Below, piece by piece: positions 32,701 through 41,892 of a stretch of DNA of 64,000 bases (position 1 is its first letter; each line of letters starts with the position of its first letter). The position numbers and the translations under genes are program-made. The notes beneath the pieces are model-generated. The model saw only the letters and a program-made list of their open reading frames with translations. It did no database searches and had not been told where the DNA came from. This stretch comes from Anaeromyxobacter sp. Fw109-5. GTDB lineage: Bacteria; Myxococcota; Myxococcia; Myxococcales; Anaeromyxobacteraceae. Where the stretch lies: contig NC_009675.1 in assembly GCF_000017505.1 (NCBI RefSeq), positions 3,357,001 to 3,421,000 of the forward strand, read 5' to 3'.

Positions 32701-35700
32701 TCGGCGCTCGGCTGCGACGACAGCGAGAGCTGGAAGCTCGCTGACCCTCCTGCCTCGGTCGTCGTCAGACCCGTGGCCGGGCTCGCCACGAGCCCTGCCG
32801 CGTCATTGTCCGTGTTCGTGAAGGTGAGGTCCGCCGGGTCGCTCCCGGCGTAGCCCGGGTCGGCGCTCGTCGCCGGCCCGATCGCGGCCCGGTAGGTCTG
32901 GTCCCCGTCCACCGCAGGGTCGTCGACGCCCGTGACCGTCACGGTCTGCGGCGCGTTCCAGTTGGTGGCCGTGAACACCAGCGTCGCGGGAGCGACCGTG
33001 CCCTCCGTGGTATCGGTGGAGGAGACCGGGACCGTCACGGCCGAGGTCGGCTCCGAGGTCAGCACCACCGTGAAGGTGGCGGACGTCCCCGCTTCGGACG
33101 TCGAGGTGGCGCTCGGCGTGCCGACCGTGATCCCCGCCGCGTCGTTGTCGTTGTTCGTCGCCGACACCGACCCGATTCGGCCGCCGTAGCCGGGATCCGT
33201 GCTCGTCGCGGACAGGTTCACGGCGTAGGCGATCGCGCCGTCCACCACCGCGTCGTCCACTCCGGTGACCGTCACGGTCTGCGCAGAGTTCCAGTTGCCC
33301 GCCGTGAAGGTCACCGTCGCAGGCGCGACGGTGCCCTCGGTGGTGTCGCTGCTCGAGAGCGCGACCACCACGTCGGCGCTCGGCTGCGACGCGAGCGTCA
33401 GCTGGAAGCTCGCCGTCCCGCCCGCCTCGGTCGTGACGAGGCCCGTCGACGGGCTCGCGATCAGCCCCGCCACGTCGTTGTCCGTGTTCGTGAAGGTGAG
33501 GTCCGCCGGATCCCTCCCGGCGTACGCCGCGTCGGCGCTGGTCGCCGGCCCGAGCGCGGCCAGGTAGCTCTGATCGCCGTCCACCGCCGCGTCGTCGACG
33601 CCCGTCACCGTCACGGTCTGCGGCGCGTTCCAGTTGGCCGTCGTGAACACCAGCGAGGCAGGCGCGACCGTCCCCTCCGTGGTGTCGCTCGACGACACCG
33701 GGACCGTCACGCTCGCCGTCGGCTGCGACGTCAGCACCACCGTGAAGGTGGCGGACGTCCCGGCCTCGGACGTCGCGGTGGCGCTCGGCGCGCCGACCGC
33801 GATCCCCGCAGCGTCGTCGTCAGTGTTCGTCACCGGCACGGCCCGGGTGGCCCCGTCGTACAGGGTGTCCGTGCTCGTCGCGGAGAGGTTCACGGCGTAG
33901 GCGATCGCGCCGTCCGCCACCGCGTCGTCCACGCCGGTGACCGCCACGGTCTGCGCCACGTTCCAGTTCGCGACCGTGAAGGTCACGGTCGCGGGCGCGA
34001 CGGTGCCCTCCGTGGAGTCGCTGCTCGACACCGCGACCACCACGTCGGCGCTCGGCTGCGACGTCAGCGTGAGCTGGAAGCTCGCCGTCCCGCCCGCCTC
34101 GGTCGTCGTGAGGCCCGTCGACGGGCTCGCCGCGAGGCCCACCGCGTCGTTGTCCGTGTTCGTGAAGGTGAGGTCCGCCGGATCCTTTCCGGCGTACCCC
34201 GCGTCGGCGCTCGTCGCGGGCCCGATCGCGGCCAGGTAGCTCTGGTTGCCGTCCACCGCCGCGTCGTCGACGCCCGTGACCGTCACGGTCTGCGCCACGT
34301 TCCAGTTCGTCGCCGTGAACACCAGCGACGCAGGCGCGACAGTGCCTTCCGTCGTGTCGCTCGAGGCCACCGGGACCGTCACCGTCGCCGTCGGCTGCGA
34401 GGTCAGCACCACCGTGAAGGTGGCGGACGTCCCGGCCTCGGACGTCGAGGTGGCGCTCGGCGCGCCGACCGCGATCCCCGCCAGGTCGTCGTCGCCGTTC
34501 GTCACCGACACCGCGCTCGTGAGCCCGCCGTACAGGGCGTCCGTGCTCGTCGCCGACAGGTTCACGGCGTACGCGATCGCGCCGTCCGCCACCGCGTCGT
34601 CCACCCCGGTGACCGTCACCGTCTGCGCCACGTTCCAGTTGGCCGAGGTGAACGTCACGCTCCCAGGCGCCACGGCGCCCTCGGTCGGGTCGCTGCTCGA
34701 GAGCGCGATCACCACGTCGGCGCTCGGCTGCGACGACAGCCTGAGCTGGAAGCTCGCCGCCACGGCCGGCTCGCTCGTCACCAGGCCCGCCGACGGGCTC
34801 GCCACGAGCCCCGCCGCGTCGTCGTCGGTGTTCGTCAGCGACACCGTGCCGGTACGCCCGGCGTACTGACCGTCCGTGCTCGTCGCGGACAGGCTCACGG
34901 CGTAGGCGATCGCGCCGTCCACCGAGGCGTCATCCACTCCGGCGACCGTCACGCTCTGCGCCACGTTCCAGTTGGCCGCCGTGAACGTCACGGTCGCAGG
35001 GGACACGGTGCCCTCCGTCGTGTCGCTGCTCGCGAGCGCGATCACCACGTCGGCGACCGGCTGCGAGGCCAGCGTCACCTGGAAGCTCGCCGTCCCGCCC
35101 GCCTCGGTCGTCGTCAGGCCCGTCGACGGGCTCGCCACGAGCCCTGCCGCGTCGTCGTCGTCGTTCGTGACGGACACGGTCCCGACAGCCCCGTTGTACA
35201 GGGCGTCCGTGCTCGTCGAGGCCAGGCTCACGGTGTACGGGATCGCGCCGTCCGCCACCGCGTCGTCGACCCCCGTGATCGTCACGGTCTGCGGCAGGTT
35301 CCAGCTCGCCGCCGTGAACGTCACGGTCGCAGGCGCGACGGTGCCCTCGGTCGCGTCGCTGCTCGACACAGCGACCACCACGTCGGCGAGCGGCTGCGAC
35401 GCCAGCGTCACCTGGAAGCTCGCCGTCCCGCCCCCCTCGTTCGTCACGAGGCCGGTCGACGGGCTCGCCACGAGCCCCGCCGTGTCGTCGTCCGTGTTCG
35501 TCAGGGTGACGTCGTTCGGGTCGATCCCGGAGTAGCCCGGGTCCGAGCTGATCGCCGCGCCGACGAGGGCGGAGAAGAGCTGATCGCCGTCGTCCAGCAC
35601 GTCGTCGACGCCCGTGACCGTCACGGTCTGCGGCGTGTTCCAGTTGGCCGCCGTGAACAGCAGGGAAGCCGGGGCGACCGTGCCCTCCGTGATGTCGCTC

Positions 35701-38700
35701 GAGGACACCGGGACCGTCACGTCCGACGTCGGCTGCGAGGTCAGCGCCACCGTGAAGGTGATTGAGACCCCCGCCTCCGAGGTGTACAGCCCGCTCGGAG
35801 CGCTCACCGCGATCCCGGCCGCGTCGTCGTTGCTGTTCGTCACCGACACCGCGCCGGTGCGGGTGTTGTAGCCCGGGTCCGTGCTCGTCGCGGACAGGTT
35901 CACGGTGTACGCGACCGCACCGTCCGCCACCGCGTCGTCCACCCCGGTGACCGTCACGGTCTGCGCCGCGTTCCAGTTGGTGGCCGTGAAGGTCACGGTG
36001 GCGGGGGCGACGGTACCCTCCGTGGAGGCGCTGCTCGACACCGCGACCACCACGTCGGCGGTCGGCTGCGACGCCAGCGTGAGCTGGAAGCTCGCCGTCC
36101 CGCCTGCCTCGGTCGTCACGAGGCCCGTCGACGGGCTCGCCACGAGCCCCGCCGCGTCGTCGTCGATGTTCGTGAAGGTGAGGTCCGCCGGATCCCTCCC
36201 GGCGTACCCCGCGTCGGCGCTCGTCGCCGGCCCGATCGCGGCCTGGTAGGTCTGGTCGCCGTCGTCCACCGCGTCGTCGACGCCGGTGACCGTCACCGTC
36301 TGCGCCACGCTCCAGTTGCTCGCCGTGAACACCAGCGACGCGGGGGCGATCGTGCCCTCCGTGGCGTCGCTCGAGGAGACCGGGACCGTCACGTCGGAGG
36401 TGGGCTGCGAGGTCAGCGCCACCGTGAAGGTGGCGGACGTCCCCGCCTCGGACGTCGAGGGGGCGCTCGGCGCGCCGACCGCGATCCCCGCCACGTCGTC
36501 GTCCGTGTTCGTGAAGGTGAGGTCCGCCGGATCGCCGGGCCTGCCGGCGTAACCCGGGTCGGCGCTGGTCGCCGGCCCGATCGCGACCAGGTAGGTCTGG
36601 TCGCCGTCCGCGACGAAGTCGTCGGCGCCCGTGACCGTCACCGTCTGCGGCACGTTCCAGTTGGTCGTGGTGAACACCAGCGGCGCGGGGGCGACCGTGC
36701 CCTCCGTGGGGTCGCTCGAGGTGATCGGGACCGTCACGTCCGACGTCGGCTGCGAGGTCAGCACCACCGTGAAGACAGCGGCCCCGCCCACCTCGGAGGT
36801 CGAGGTGGCGCTCGGAGCACCGACGGCGATCCCGGCCACGTCGTTGTCGGCGTTCTCGACCGCCACGGCCCAGGCGCGGCCGCCGTAGCCGGGATCCGTG
36901 CTCGCCCCGGCGAGGGTCACGGCGTACGCGATCGCGCCGTCGGCCACGAGGTCGTCCACCCCGGTGATCGTCACGGGCTGCGGCACGTTCCAGTTCGCCG
37001 CCGTGAACGTCACGGTCGCAGGCGCGACGGTGCCCTCGGTGGTGTCGCTGCTCGCCAGCGCCACCACCACCTCGGCGAGCGGCTCCGAGGTCAGCGCCAG
37101 CCCGAAGCTCGCCGTCCCGCCCGCCTCGGTGGTCACCAAACCCGTCGACGGGGTGGCCGCGAAGCCCGCCACGTCGTCGTCCGCGTTGGTCAGGGACGCG
37201 GCCGCGGTCAGGCCGTTGTACAGCGGGTCCGAGCTCGTCGCGGACAGGTTCACGGCGTAGGCGATCGGGCCGTCCGCCACGAAGTCGTCCTTCGCGGCGA
37301 CCGTCACGCTCTGCGGCACGTTCCAGTTCGTCGCCGTGAACGTCACGCTCACGGGCGCGACGGTGCCCTCGGTCGTGTCGCTGCTCGCCAGCGTCACCAC
37401 CACGTCCGCGAGCGGCTCCGAGCCGAGCGTCAGGCCGAAGGTCGTCGTCCCGTCCGGCTCGGCCGTGACCAGGCCCGTCGACGGGCTGGGGAGGAGCTCC
37501 GCCGTGTCGTCGTCGGTGTTCGTCGCCGAGACGCTGCCGGTGAGCCCCTGGTACTTGGGGTCGGTGCTGCTCGAGGACAGCGCGATCGAGTACCCGATGT
37601 CGCCCTCGTCCACGAAGTCGTTCACGCCGGTGACGGTCACGGTCTGGGCCACGTTCCAGTTCGCCGGCGTGAAGGTGACGCTCGCCGTGACCGTGCCCTC
37701 GGTGGTGTCGCTGCTCGTCAGCGCGACGACCACGTCGGCGAGCGGCTCGGACGTCAGCGCCAGCTGGAACGTCGCCGTGCCCCCCGCCTCCGTGGTGACC
37801 AGGCCCGTCGTCGGGCTCGGCGCGAGCCCCGCCGTGTCGTCGTCGGTGTTCGTGAACTCCACGTCGGCGGGGTCGATGCCGTGGTAACGCGGGTCGCTGC
37901 TCGTCGCGGGCGCGGTCACGATCGTGTACGCCACGTCGTCGTCGTCGACCCAGTCGTTCGCGCCCGTGACGGTCACGACCTGCGGCGTGCTCCAGTTGGA
38001 CGGCGTGAAGGTGATGCTCGGAGACGAGACCGTGCCCTCGGTCGTGTCGCTGCTCGAGAGCCCCACCACGACGTCGGCGGCCGGCGGCTTGTTCAGGACG
38101 ACGTCGAACGTGGCCGTTCCGCCCGCCTCGGTGGTCACCAGGCCGGACGTCGGGTTCACGAGGACCTGGTGGCCGCGCAGATCCCACGTACCCCTGACCC
38201 CTCCCTCGGCACCGCAGTCCGCGGTGTAAGCGCCGCGGATGAAGTCCTTCTCGGCGTACTGGCCCGGGTCGAAGGTCCCGGCGCACCGGGCGAGGTTGAT
38301 ACCCATCGTGTCGAACACGGCGGGCATGAACCGCGTCGTCACGCGGCCGTCGGTCCCGGTGCACGTCAACGTCCAGCCCACGCCGGTGCCCCAGCGGAAC
38401 ACGGACCTCACCTTGTCGATCTCGGCGGCGTTCGCCCAGGACTTCGTGGTCTGGTCGGGGACGCAGGTCTCGGTCCCCAGCGTCATCGTCGCGGGGACGG
38501 TGAGCGTGCCGGCCAGCACGTACGTCGTGAGCGACGTGGATTCGTCCCGGAGGTAGACCGTCGCCCGGCCCTGGGCGTCGAAGGGCACGTTGAGGTTCTG
38601 CGCGAGGCGGATCGGTCCGTCCGCCAGCGGCTCTCCCGTCTGCCAGGTGACGGTCCAATCGCTGAAGTGAGTCGTCTTGACGCTGATGGTGTTCGCGCCG

Positions 38701-39158
38701 AGATCTCGCGTCGCGGGCCCCACCTTCATCCAGAATCCGTTCCGATCCTGGGACTCGACGCCGACGTTGTCGATGCTGGTGCCGATCGGATATTGCTCCG
38801 GCCCCTTGAACGTGATCGTGACGGGGGCGGTGAAGCTCGCGCCCTCGGGCCCGAGGCGGAAGGCGCCGGCGACGGCGCCACGCGCCGTGTTCGTGATCGG
38901 CGTGATCGTGAACTCGGTCGGGGAGGCGACGGCACCGGCCGGGAACGAGATGGAGATCGCGCCGTCCGCGGCCGAGAGCGTCCCTCCCTCCGGCGTGATC
39001 GTGTCCGAGATGGGCGGGCCGGACGGAACGCCGGGCTTGGTGGGTACGGGAACGAGCGCGTCGTTCCCGTGATCGTTCGATGCTTCGATGCCACACGCGA
39101 GCGCGATGACCAGCAGCACCGTCGAGGCGCCACGGCGGTGCTGCTGAGTCAAGGGCAT
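29742..39158 (-). CDS. Giant secreted Calx-beta-like repeat protein, predicted lipoprotein, 3,138 residues
   Basis: Starts at ATG 39158 (MPLTQQHRRG); an in-frame TTG at 39167 has a better-placed ribosome site (GAGGTGG) and would add three residues. Residues 1-27 form a signal peptide ending ALAC, a possible but imperfect lipobox. Residues about 45-165 resemble a ZU5 domain (SISFPAGAV, PVTITFKG). A linker with six cysteines follows (about 235-325). From about residue 330 to the C-terminus there are 25 tandem beta-sandwich repeats of 111-113 residues, each with SSDTTEGTVAP, NWNVAQTVTVTGVDD and a DDD/DND end that could bind calcium. There is no C-terminal anchor. It is probably an adhesion, filament or surface-coat protein. 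The repeats lack cysteine and are very poor in lysine. Confidence 0.85.
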   Translation of the reverse strand: MPLTQQHRRGASTVLLVIALACGIEASNDHGNDALVPVPTKPGVPSGPPISDTITPEGGTLSAADGAISISFPAGAVASPTEFTITPITNTARGAVAGAFRLGPEGASFTAPVTITFKGPEQYPIGTSIDNVGVESQDRNGFWMKVGPATRDLGANTISVKTTHFSDWTVTWQTGEPLADGPIRLAQNLNVPFDAQGRATVYLRDESTSLTTYVLAGTLTVPATMTLGTETCVPDQTTKSWANAAEIDKVRSVFRWGTGVGWTLTCTGTDGRVTTRFMPAVFDTMGINLARCAGTFDPGQYAEKDFIRGAYTADCGAEGGVRGTWDLRGHQVLVNPTSGLVTTEAGGTATFDVVLNKPPAADVVVGLSSSDTTEGTVSSPSITFTPSNWSTPQVVTVTGANDWVDDDDVAYTIVTAPATSSDPRYHGIDPADVEFTNTDDDTAGLAPSPTTGLVTTEAGGTATFQLALTSEPLADVVVALTSSDTTEGTVTASVTFTPANWNVAQTVTVTGVNDFVDEGDIGYSIALSSSSTDPKYQGLTGSVSATNTDDDTAELLPSPSTGLVTAEPDGTTTFGLTLGSEPLADVVVTLASSDTTEGTVAPVSVTFTATNWNVPQSVTVAAKDDFVADGPIAYAVNLSATSSDPLYNGLTAAASLTNADDDVAGFAATPSTGLVTTEAGGTASFGLALTSEPLAEVVVALASSDTTEGTVAPATVTFTAANWNVPQPVTITGVDDLVADGAIAYAVTLAGASTDPGYGGRAWAVAVENADNDVAGIAVGAPSATSTSEVGGAAVFTVVLTSQPTSDVTVPITSSDPTEGTVAPAPLVFTTTNWNVPQTVTVTGADDFVADGDQTYLVAIGPATSADPGYAGRPGDPADLTFTNTDDDVAGIAVGAPSAPSTSEAGTSATFTVALTSQPTSDVTVPVSSSDATEGTIAPASLVFTASNWSVAQTVTVTGVDDAVDDGDQTYQAAIGPATSADAGYAGRDPADLTFTNIDDDAAGLVASPSTGLVTTEAGGTASFQLTLASQPTADVVVAVSSSASTEGTVAPATVTFTATNWNAAQTVTVTGVDDAVADGAVAYTVNLSATSTDPGYNTRTGAVSVTNSNDDAAGIAVSAPSGLYTSEAGVSITFTVALTSQPTSDVTVPVSSSDITEGTVAPASLLFTAANWNTPQTVTVTGVDDVLDDGDQLFSALVGAAISSDPGYSGIDPNDVTLTNTDDDTAGLVASPSTGLVTNEGGGTASFQVTLASQPLADVVVAVSSSDATEGTVAPATVTFTAASWNLPQTVTITGVDDAVADGAIPYTVSLASTSTDALYNGAVGTVSVTNDDDDAAGLVASPSTGLTTTEAGGTASFQVTLASQPVADVVIALASSDTTEGTVSPATVTFTAANWNVAQSVTVAGVDDASVDGAIAYAVSLSATSTDGQYAGRTGTVSLTNTDDDAAGLVASPSAGLVTSEPAVAASFQLRLSSQPSADVVIALSSSDPTEGAVAPGSVTFTSANWNVAQTVTVTGVDDAVADGAIAYAVNLSATSTDALYGGLTSAVSVTNGDDDLAGIAVGAPSATSTSEAGTSATFTVVLTSQPTATVTVPVASSDTTEGTVAPASLVFTATNWNVAQTVTVTGVDDAAVDGNQSYLAAIGPATSADAGYAGKDPADLTFTNTDNDAVGLAASPSTGLTTTEAGGTASFQLTLTSQPSADVVVAVSSSDSTEGTVAPATVTFTVANWNVAQTVAVTGVDDAVADGAIAYAVNLSATSTDTLYDGATRAVPVTNTDDDAAGIAVGAPSATATSEAGTSATFTVVLTSQPTASVTVPVSSSDTTEGTVAPASLVFTTANWNAPQTVTVTGVDDAAVDGDQSYLAALGPATSADAAYAGRDPADLTFTNTDNDVAGLIASPSTGLVTTEAGGTASFQLTLASQPSADVVVALSSSDTTEGTVAPATVTFTAGNWNSAQTVTVTGVDDAVVDGAIAYAVNLSATSTDPGYGGRIGSVSATNNDNDAAGITVGTPSATSTSEAGTSATFTVVLTSEPTSAVTVPVSSTDTTEGTVAPATLVFTATNWNAPQTVTVTGVDDPAVDGDQTYRAAIGPATSADPGYAGSDPADLTFTNTDNDAAGLVASPATGLTTTEAGGSASFQLSLSSQPSADVVVAVSSSDASEGTVAPASVTFTSANWNTAQTVTVTGVDDAVADGPITYAVNLSATSTDSLYNGAVRTVSVTNADDDAAGIAVSPASGLFTSEAGLQVTFTVVLASQPTASVTVPITSGDLTEGTVAPAPLTFTAANWNVAQTVTVTGVDDLVDDGDQLFTVLVGASSSADPSYNGVDPGDITLTNTDDDTAALVASPTTGLMTTEAGGTASFQVALATQPLADVVVALSSSDATEGTVAPASVTFTAANWSTAQTVTITGADDALADGAIAYAVNLSATSTDPGYGGRTGSVSVTNGDNDAAGIAVGAPSATTTSEAGAFATFTVVLTSQPTADVTVPVSSNDTTEGTVAPASLLFTASNWSVPQTVTVTGVDDLVADGSQTYQAAIGPATSADPGYAGKDPADLTFTNTDDDVAGIAVGAPSATSTSETRTSATFTVVLTSQPTADVTVPVSSTDPTEGTVAPASLLFTAANWSVPQTVTVTGVDDLVADGSQTYRAAIGPATSSDAGYAGRDPADLTFTNTDDDVAGIAVGAPSATTTSEAGASATFTVVLTSQPTAEVTVPVSSSDTTEGAVAPASLVFTAANWSVAQTVTVTGVNDAVDDGDQTYQVAIGPATSSDAGYAGKDPADLTFTNTDDDAAGLVASPSTGLTTSEPAGTASFQLTLSSQPLADVVVAVSSSDPTEGTVAPASVTFTTANWNAAQTVTVTGVDDAVADGPIAYAVNLSATSTDPGYGGRTGSVSVTNADDDAAGIAVSAPSGLSTSEAGLQVTFTVVLTSEPTSDVTVPITSSDPTEGTVAPAPLTFTAANWNVAQTVTVTGVDDLVNDGDQLYTVLVGAATSLDGSYSGIDPGDISLTNTDDDAAGQLMASPSTGLVTTEAGGTATFQLTLSSPPSADVVVSLTSSNPGEGTVAPAAVTFTPADWNLAQTVTVTGVDDALPDGPIAYAVNLSAASTDPLYSVASATVSLTNADNDGGPAPLAIK
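29745..38170 (-). repeat. 25 tandem protein-coding repeats in two alternating subfamilies
   Basis: The gene body repeats with a period of about 333-339 bp. Type A starts LVASPSTGLVTTEAGGTASF and has DGAIAYAVNLSATSTD. Type B starts IAVGAPSATSTSEAGTSATF and has DGDQTY and DPADLTFTNTD. Order from the N-terminus: A-like 1-4 (the first has a B-like second half), B 5-6, A7, B8, A 9-11, B12, A13, B14, A15, B16, A17, B18, A19, B 20-22, A23, B24, A25. Repeats 11-20 form an AB dimer unit of about 672 bp. Confidence 0.85.
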
Positions 39159-39853
39159 GGCGCGCAAGTTACCACCTCTTTTGGCGCACGTGACCGTGCG
39201 GCCCCGCTCGCGAGAAAGGCGAAAGGATTGCGCGAGCACCCGCGGAAGCTCGCCGTCACCGTCCGCAAACCAAGCCAACAGTCGCACCGGCCCAAAGCTT
39301 CCACGCGGCCAGAAGTGCTGGGCTTTCACCCGGGCTGATTGCGGCGGAGCGCCACATTGTCCCCAATGACCCACCCCCGCGGCAGATAGCTGCGGCGCGG
39401 TTCGGTCCTCGAGTCGATCGGCGACCTCAGGGCATCGGAACCGCCGCGAGGAGCGTCCGCCGTGTGCGACGACGGAGCAGGATGTGCGTGACGCGGGACG
39501 GCAAACCATCACGATCGGTGAACCGTCCGCCGTGGCGCGACGCGCGCGAAGGTACCTTGCACCACGGGTACCCGTAGACTCGGGCGTGCACGAGCTGCGT
39601 CTCTGCGACGAGGGGGGAGGCTGCCGGCAAGGACCTGGACGACCGAGGCGACATCCGGCTCGACCTGCACACAAACGCCGCCGCGAGACCACCTCGCCCC
39701 CGATCGTCCACGGAGGCGACGGTGCGTGGAGTCGGCTCCCGGTCGCGCGAGGACCGCGGAAGCGGGCTCCCTCCGGCGGCGCCTGTTCCCCCGGCGGGGC
39801 GGCTTCCTCCCGGGGGCTCGCCTGGACGTCCGCCCTGCTCCCACCTTGGCGCC
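39159..39853. other. 695-bp intergenic region between the giant gene and the PrsW gene
   Basis: No convincing gene on either strand. The first 250 bp (about 39160-39420) are somewhat less GC-rich than the flanks and should hold promoters for the two divergent genes. No clear sigma-54 or sigma-70 boxes were found by eye. No structure I would defend. Confidence 0.4.
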
Positions 39854-40546
39854 ATGGGGGAGCTCCTCTTCTTCGCCAGCTGTGCCGCGTCGGCCGTGGC
39901 GTGGGCCTCGCTCGGGGCGCGCCGCGCCGGCGACGGTCGGCGCAGCCCGATCGCGTACGCGCTCTTCGGCGGGGCCGCGGCGTTCGGGCTCGCCGTGCTC
40001 GCCTATGAAGCGCTCGCGGCGGCGGGCGTTCGCGTCGAGTGGGAGCGGCTCGTCCGGGGCGAGCTCGCCGTGGCGATCGCGCTGGCCGTCGCGGTCGGCC
40101 TCGTCGAGGAGGGGGCGAAGCTCGCGGGGATCCTGCTCGTCGTGGAGCGCGGCTGGCGGACCTCGGCGGTGCTCGGGGCCTCCGCCGGCGTGTCGGCCGG
40201 GTTCGCCGCGCTCGAGGCGCTCACCACGCTGCACGGGGCGGCCTCGCCGGTCGCGCTCGCGCGCGTGGCGCTCGGCCCCGCCGCGCACGCCCTGCTCGCG
40301 CTGCCCCTCGGGCTGGCCGTCGCGGCGGACGGCGGAGCGGGACGCCGCCCCTGGGCGACCGTCGCGGTCGGCCTCGCCGTGTCGGCGACGCTGCACGCCA
40401 CCGGAGATCTGAGCCTCGCGCGCGCGCCCGCGGGCCAGCTCGGCTACGGCCTCGCGCTCCTCGCGGCGCCGCTCTGGGTCTTCGTGCGCGCCCGCCTCGC
40501 GGCGCGGTCGCCCGCCCCCGGCCGCAGGGCGATGGCGGCTACCTGA
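39854..40546 (+). CDS. PrsW-family intramembrane protease
   Basis: 230 residues from ATG 39854, with six to eight membrane helices. The PrsW/CPBP-like active-site elements are visible: EEGAK at 85-89, FAALE at 117-121, His145 (GPAAH) and HATGD at 181-185. PrsW cleaves anti-sigma factors within the membrane in Bacillus; bacterial relatives act on other membrane proteins or have unknown targets. It lies divergently from the giant secreted protein. No anti-sigma gene is adjacent. The 3' end overlaps the stop of the converging esterase gene. Confidence 0.78.
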   Translation: MGELLFFASCAASAVAWASLGARRAGDGRRSPIAYALFGGAAAFGLAVLAYEALAAAGVRVEWERLVRGELAVAIALAVAVGLVEEGAKLAGILLVVERGWRTSAVLGASAGVSAGFAALEALTTLHGAASPVALARVALGPAAHALLALPLGLAVAADGGAGRRPWATVAVGLAVSATLHATGDLSLARAPAGQLGYGLALLAAPLWVFVRARLAARSPAPGRRAMAAT

Positions 40547-41666
40547 CCCCGGCCGCCACGTACGCCGCCACCTCGCGCCAGACCTGCTCGAACTGCGCGC
40601 GGTCGAAGCCGCTGCCGCTCGTGAGCCAGTCGAAGTGCGGCGGCACGCGCGTCGGATGGTGGAAGTGGCCGATCACGTCCAGGTGATCCGCCCACGCCGC
40701 GTGGACCACGTCACCCCAGAGCTGGCTGAGCGTCGGGACCATCCCGTCGTTCGCGCGCACGTCGGTGCGCCAGCCGTACGCGCGCCGCAGCACGGCGGCC
40801 TGCGCGCGCGTGAGGCGCGGCTGCCGCTCCGCGGGGGTGCGAGAGGCGATCCGGTACAGCGCCACGTACACCGCGTGCGTGGTCTGCGCGTAGGGGTCGA
40901 GCCCCGCGCCGATCGCGGAGCGGAGCCCCGGCGGGCGGGCGCGCGTGAGGACGCAGCCGTAGCGCACGCCCGGGCGATCCTGGGTGGCCGCGTTGAACAC
41001 GTCCATCGAGCCGGGCGTGATCTGGCCGACGAGATCCTGATCCTTGCCCAGGCTCGAGAAGAACGACTCGATCTCCACGCGCCGATCGCGCGAGAAATCG
41101 GCGAGCAGCTCGTGCATGAGCTGCTGGACGAGGCTGCCCGGCGGGGCCTCGCGGCGGCGGAGGAGGCGGGCCACGCGGAGCCCGAGGCCGATGGGGAGCC
41201 TCCCTGCGCGGAGCACGTAGATGGTGAGCAGCGACAGCAGCCGGAGCACCTGCTGCCCGAGCAGGCTGTTGAAGAGGTGCGCCACGGGCGTGCCGTGGTG
41301 GGGCGTCGAGACGCTGACGACGGTGCGGACCGCGCGCGCGTAGCGCTCCACCTCGCGCGGCGAAGGGAGCGACACCTCGGGCGTGACGACGAGCCGCGCG
41401 TCGAGGCCGCCGCTCGAGTGGCCGATCACCGAGACCGTCCCGCCCTCCGCGTCCACCGCCTCGGCGATGCTCTCCACGAGCCGCGCGGCGCGGACCCGCA
41501 GGGACGCCGTGGGGACGGTCGGCACCACGCGGACCGAGCCCCGTACGCCTAGCGCGGGACCGATCTCCGACAGGTAGTCGCGGACGTGCCCGAAGTAGGC
41601 GAAGTCGCCGAGGTTCGCGAACCCGAAGAAGCCGGGGACGAGCAGGAGGTGGTGCGGCCCGTTCAC
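40539..41666 (-). CDS. Alpha/beta-hydrolase lipase/esterase
   Basis: 375 residues from GTG 41666. The oxyanion segment LLLVPGFFGF (7-16) and the nucleophile elbow GHSSGG (Ser84) identify an alpha/beta hydrolase of the triacylglycerol-lipase/PGAP1-like kind, and DHLDVIGHFHHP near 340-355 supplies the catalytic His. No signal peptide is present. It would cleave lipid or ester bonds in the cytoplasm or at the membrane. Its stop codon overlaps the PrsW stop region by 8 bp (converging genes). Confidence 0.78.
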   Translation of the reverse strand: MNGPHHLLLVPGFFGFANLGDFAYFGHVRDYLSEIGPALGVRGSVRVVPTVPTASLRVRAARLVESIAEAVDAEGGTVSVIGHSSGGLDARLVVTPEVSLPSPREVERYARAVRTVVSVSTPHHGTPVAHLFNSLLGQQVLRLLSLLTIYVLRAGRLPIGLGLRVARLLRRREAPPGSLVQQLMHELLADFSRDRRVEIESFFSSLGKDQDLVGQITPGSMDVFNAATQDRPGVRYGCVLTRARPPGLRSAIGAGLDPYAQTTHAVYVALYRIASRTPAERQPRLTRAQAAVLRRAYGWRTDVRANDGMVPTLSQLWGDVVHAAWADHLDVIGHFHHPTRVPPHFDWLTSGSGFDRAQFEQVWREVAAYVAAGVR

Positions 41667-41892
41667 GCGGGGCAATCTACCCGAGCGAGCGGCCCCACCG
41701 GCCTCCCGGGCGTGGCGCGAGGCGCCGCCCCCCCGAACGAGCGCGCACCGCGCCCGCCTGACCCGCACGCGGCCGGGTCCAGCTTCACGCCGGTTCCGGG
41801 CCGGCATCGCGTCGGGGACGCGGGTGTACCGGGTCGCGTGACGTCGGGTCGCCGCCACGGTGGCGCTCCGCGCGGATGCCCTGCGGGCGGGA

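Noticed and set aside
29742-39158. Many long open frames on the plus strand across the giant gene
   Set aside because: They recur with the period of the repeats and are antisense by-products of the biased codons. They lack ribosome sites and family matches.
39158-39692. A longer N-terminus for the giant protein, starting at 39692
   Set aside because: The extra residues are not like a secreted protein. ATG 39158 (or TTG 39167) starts directly before the signal peptide.
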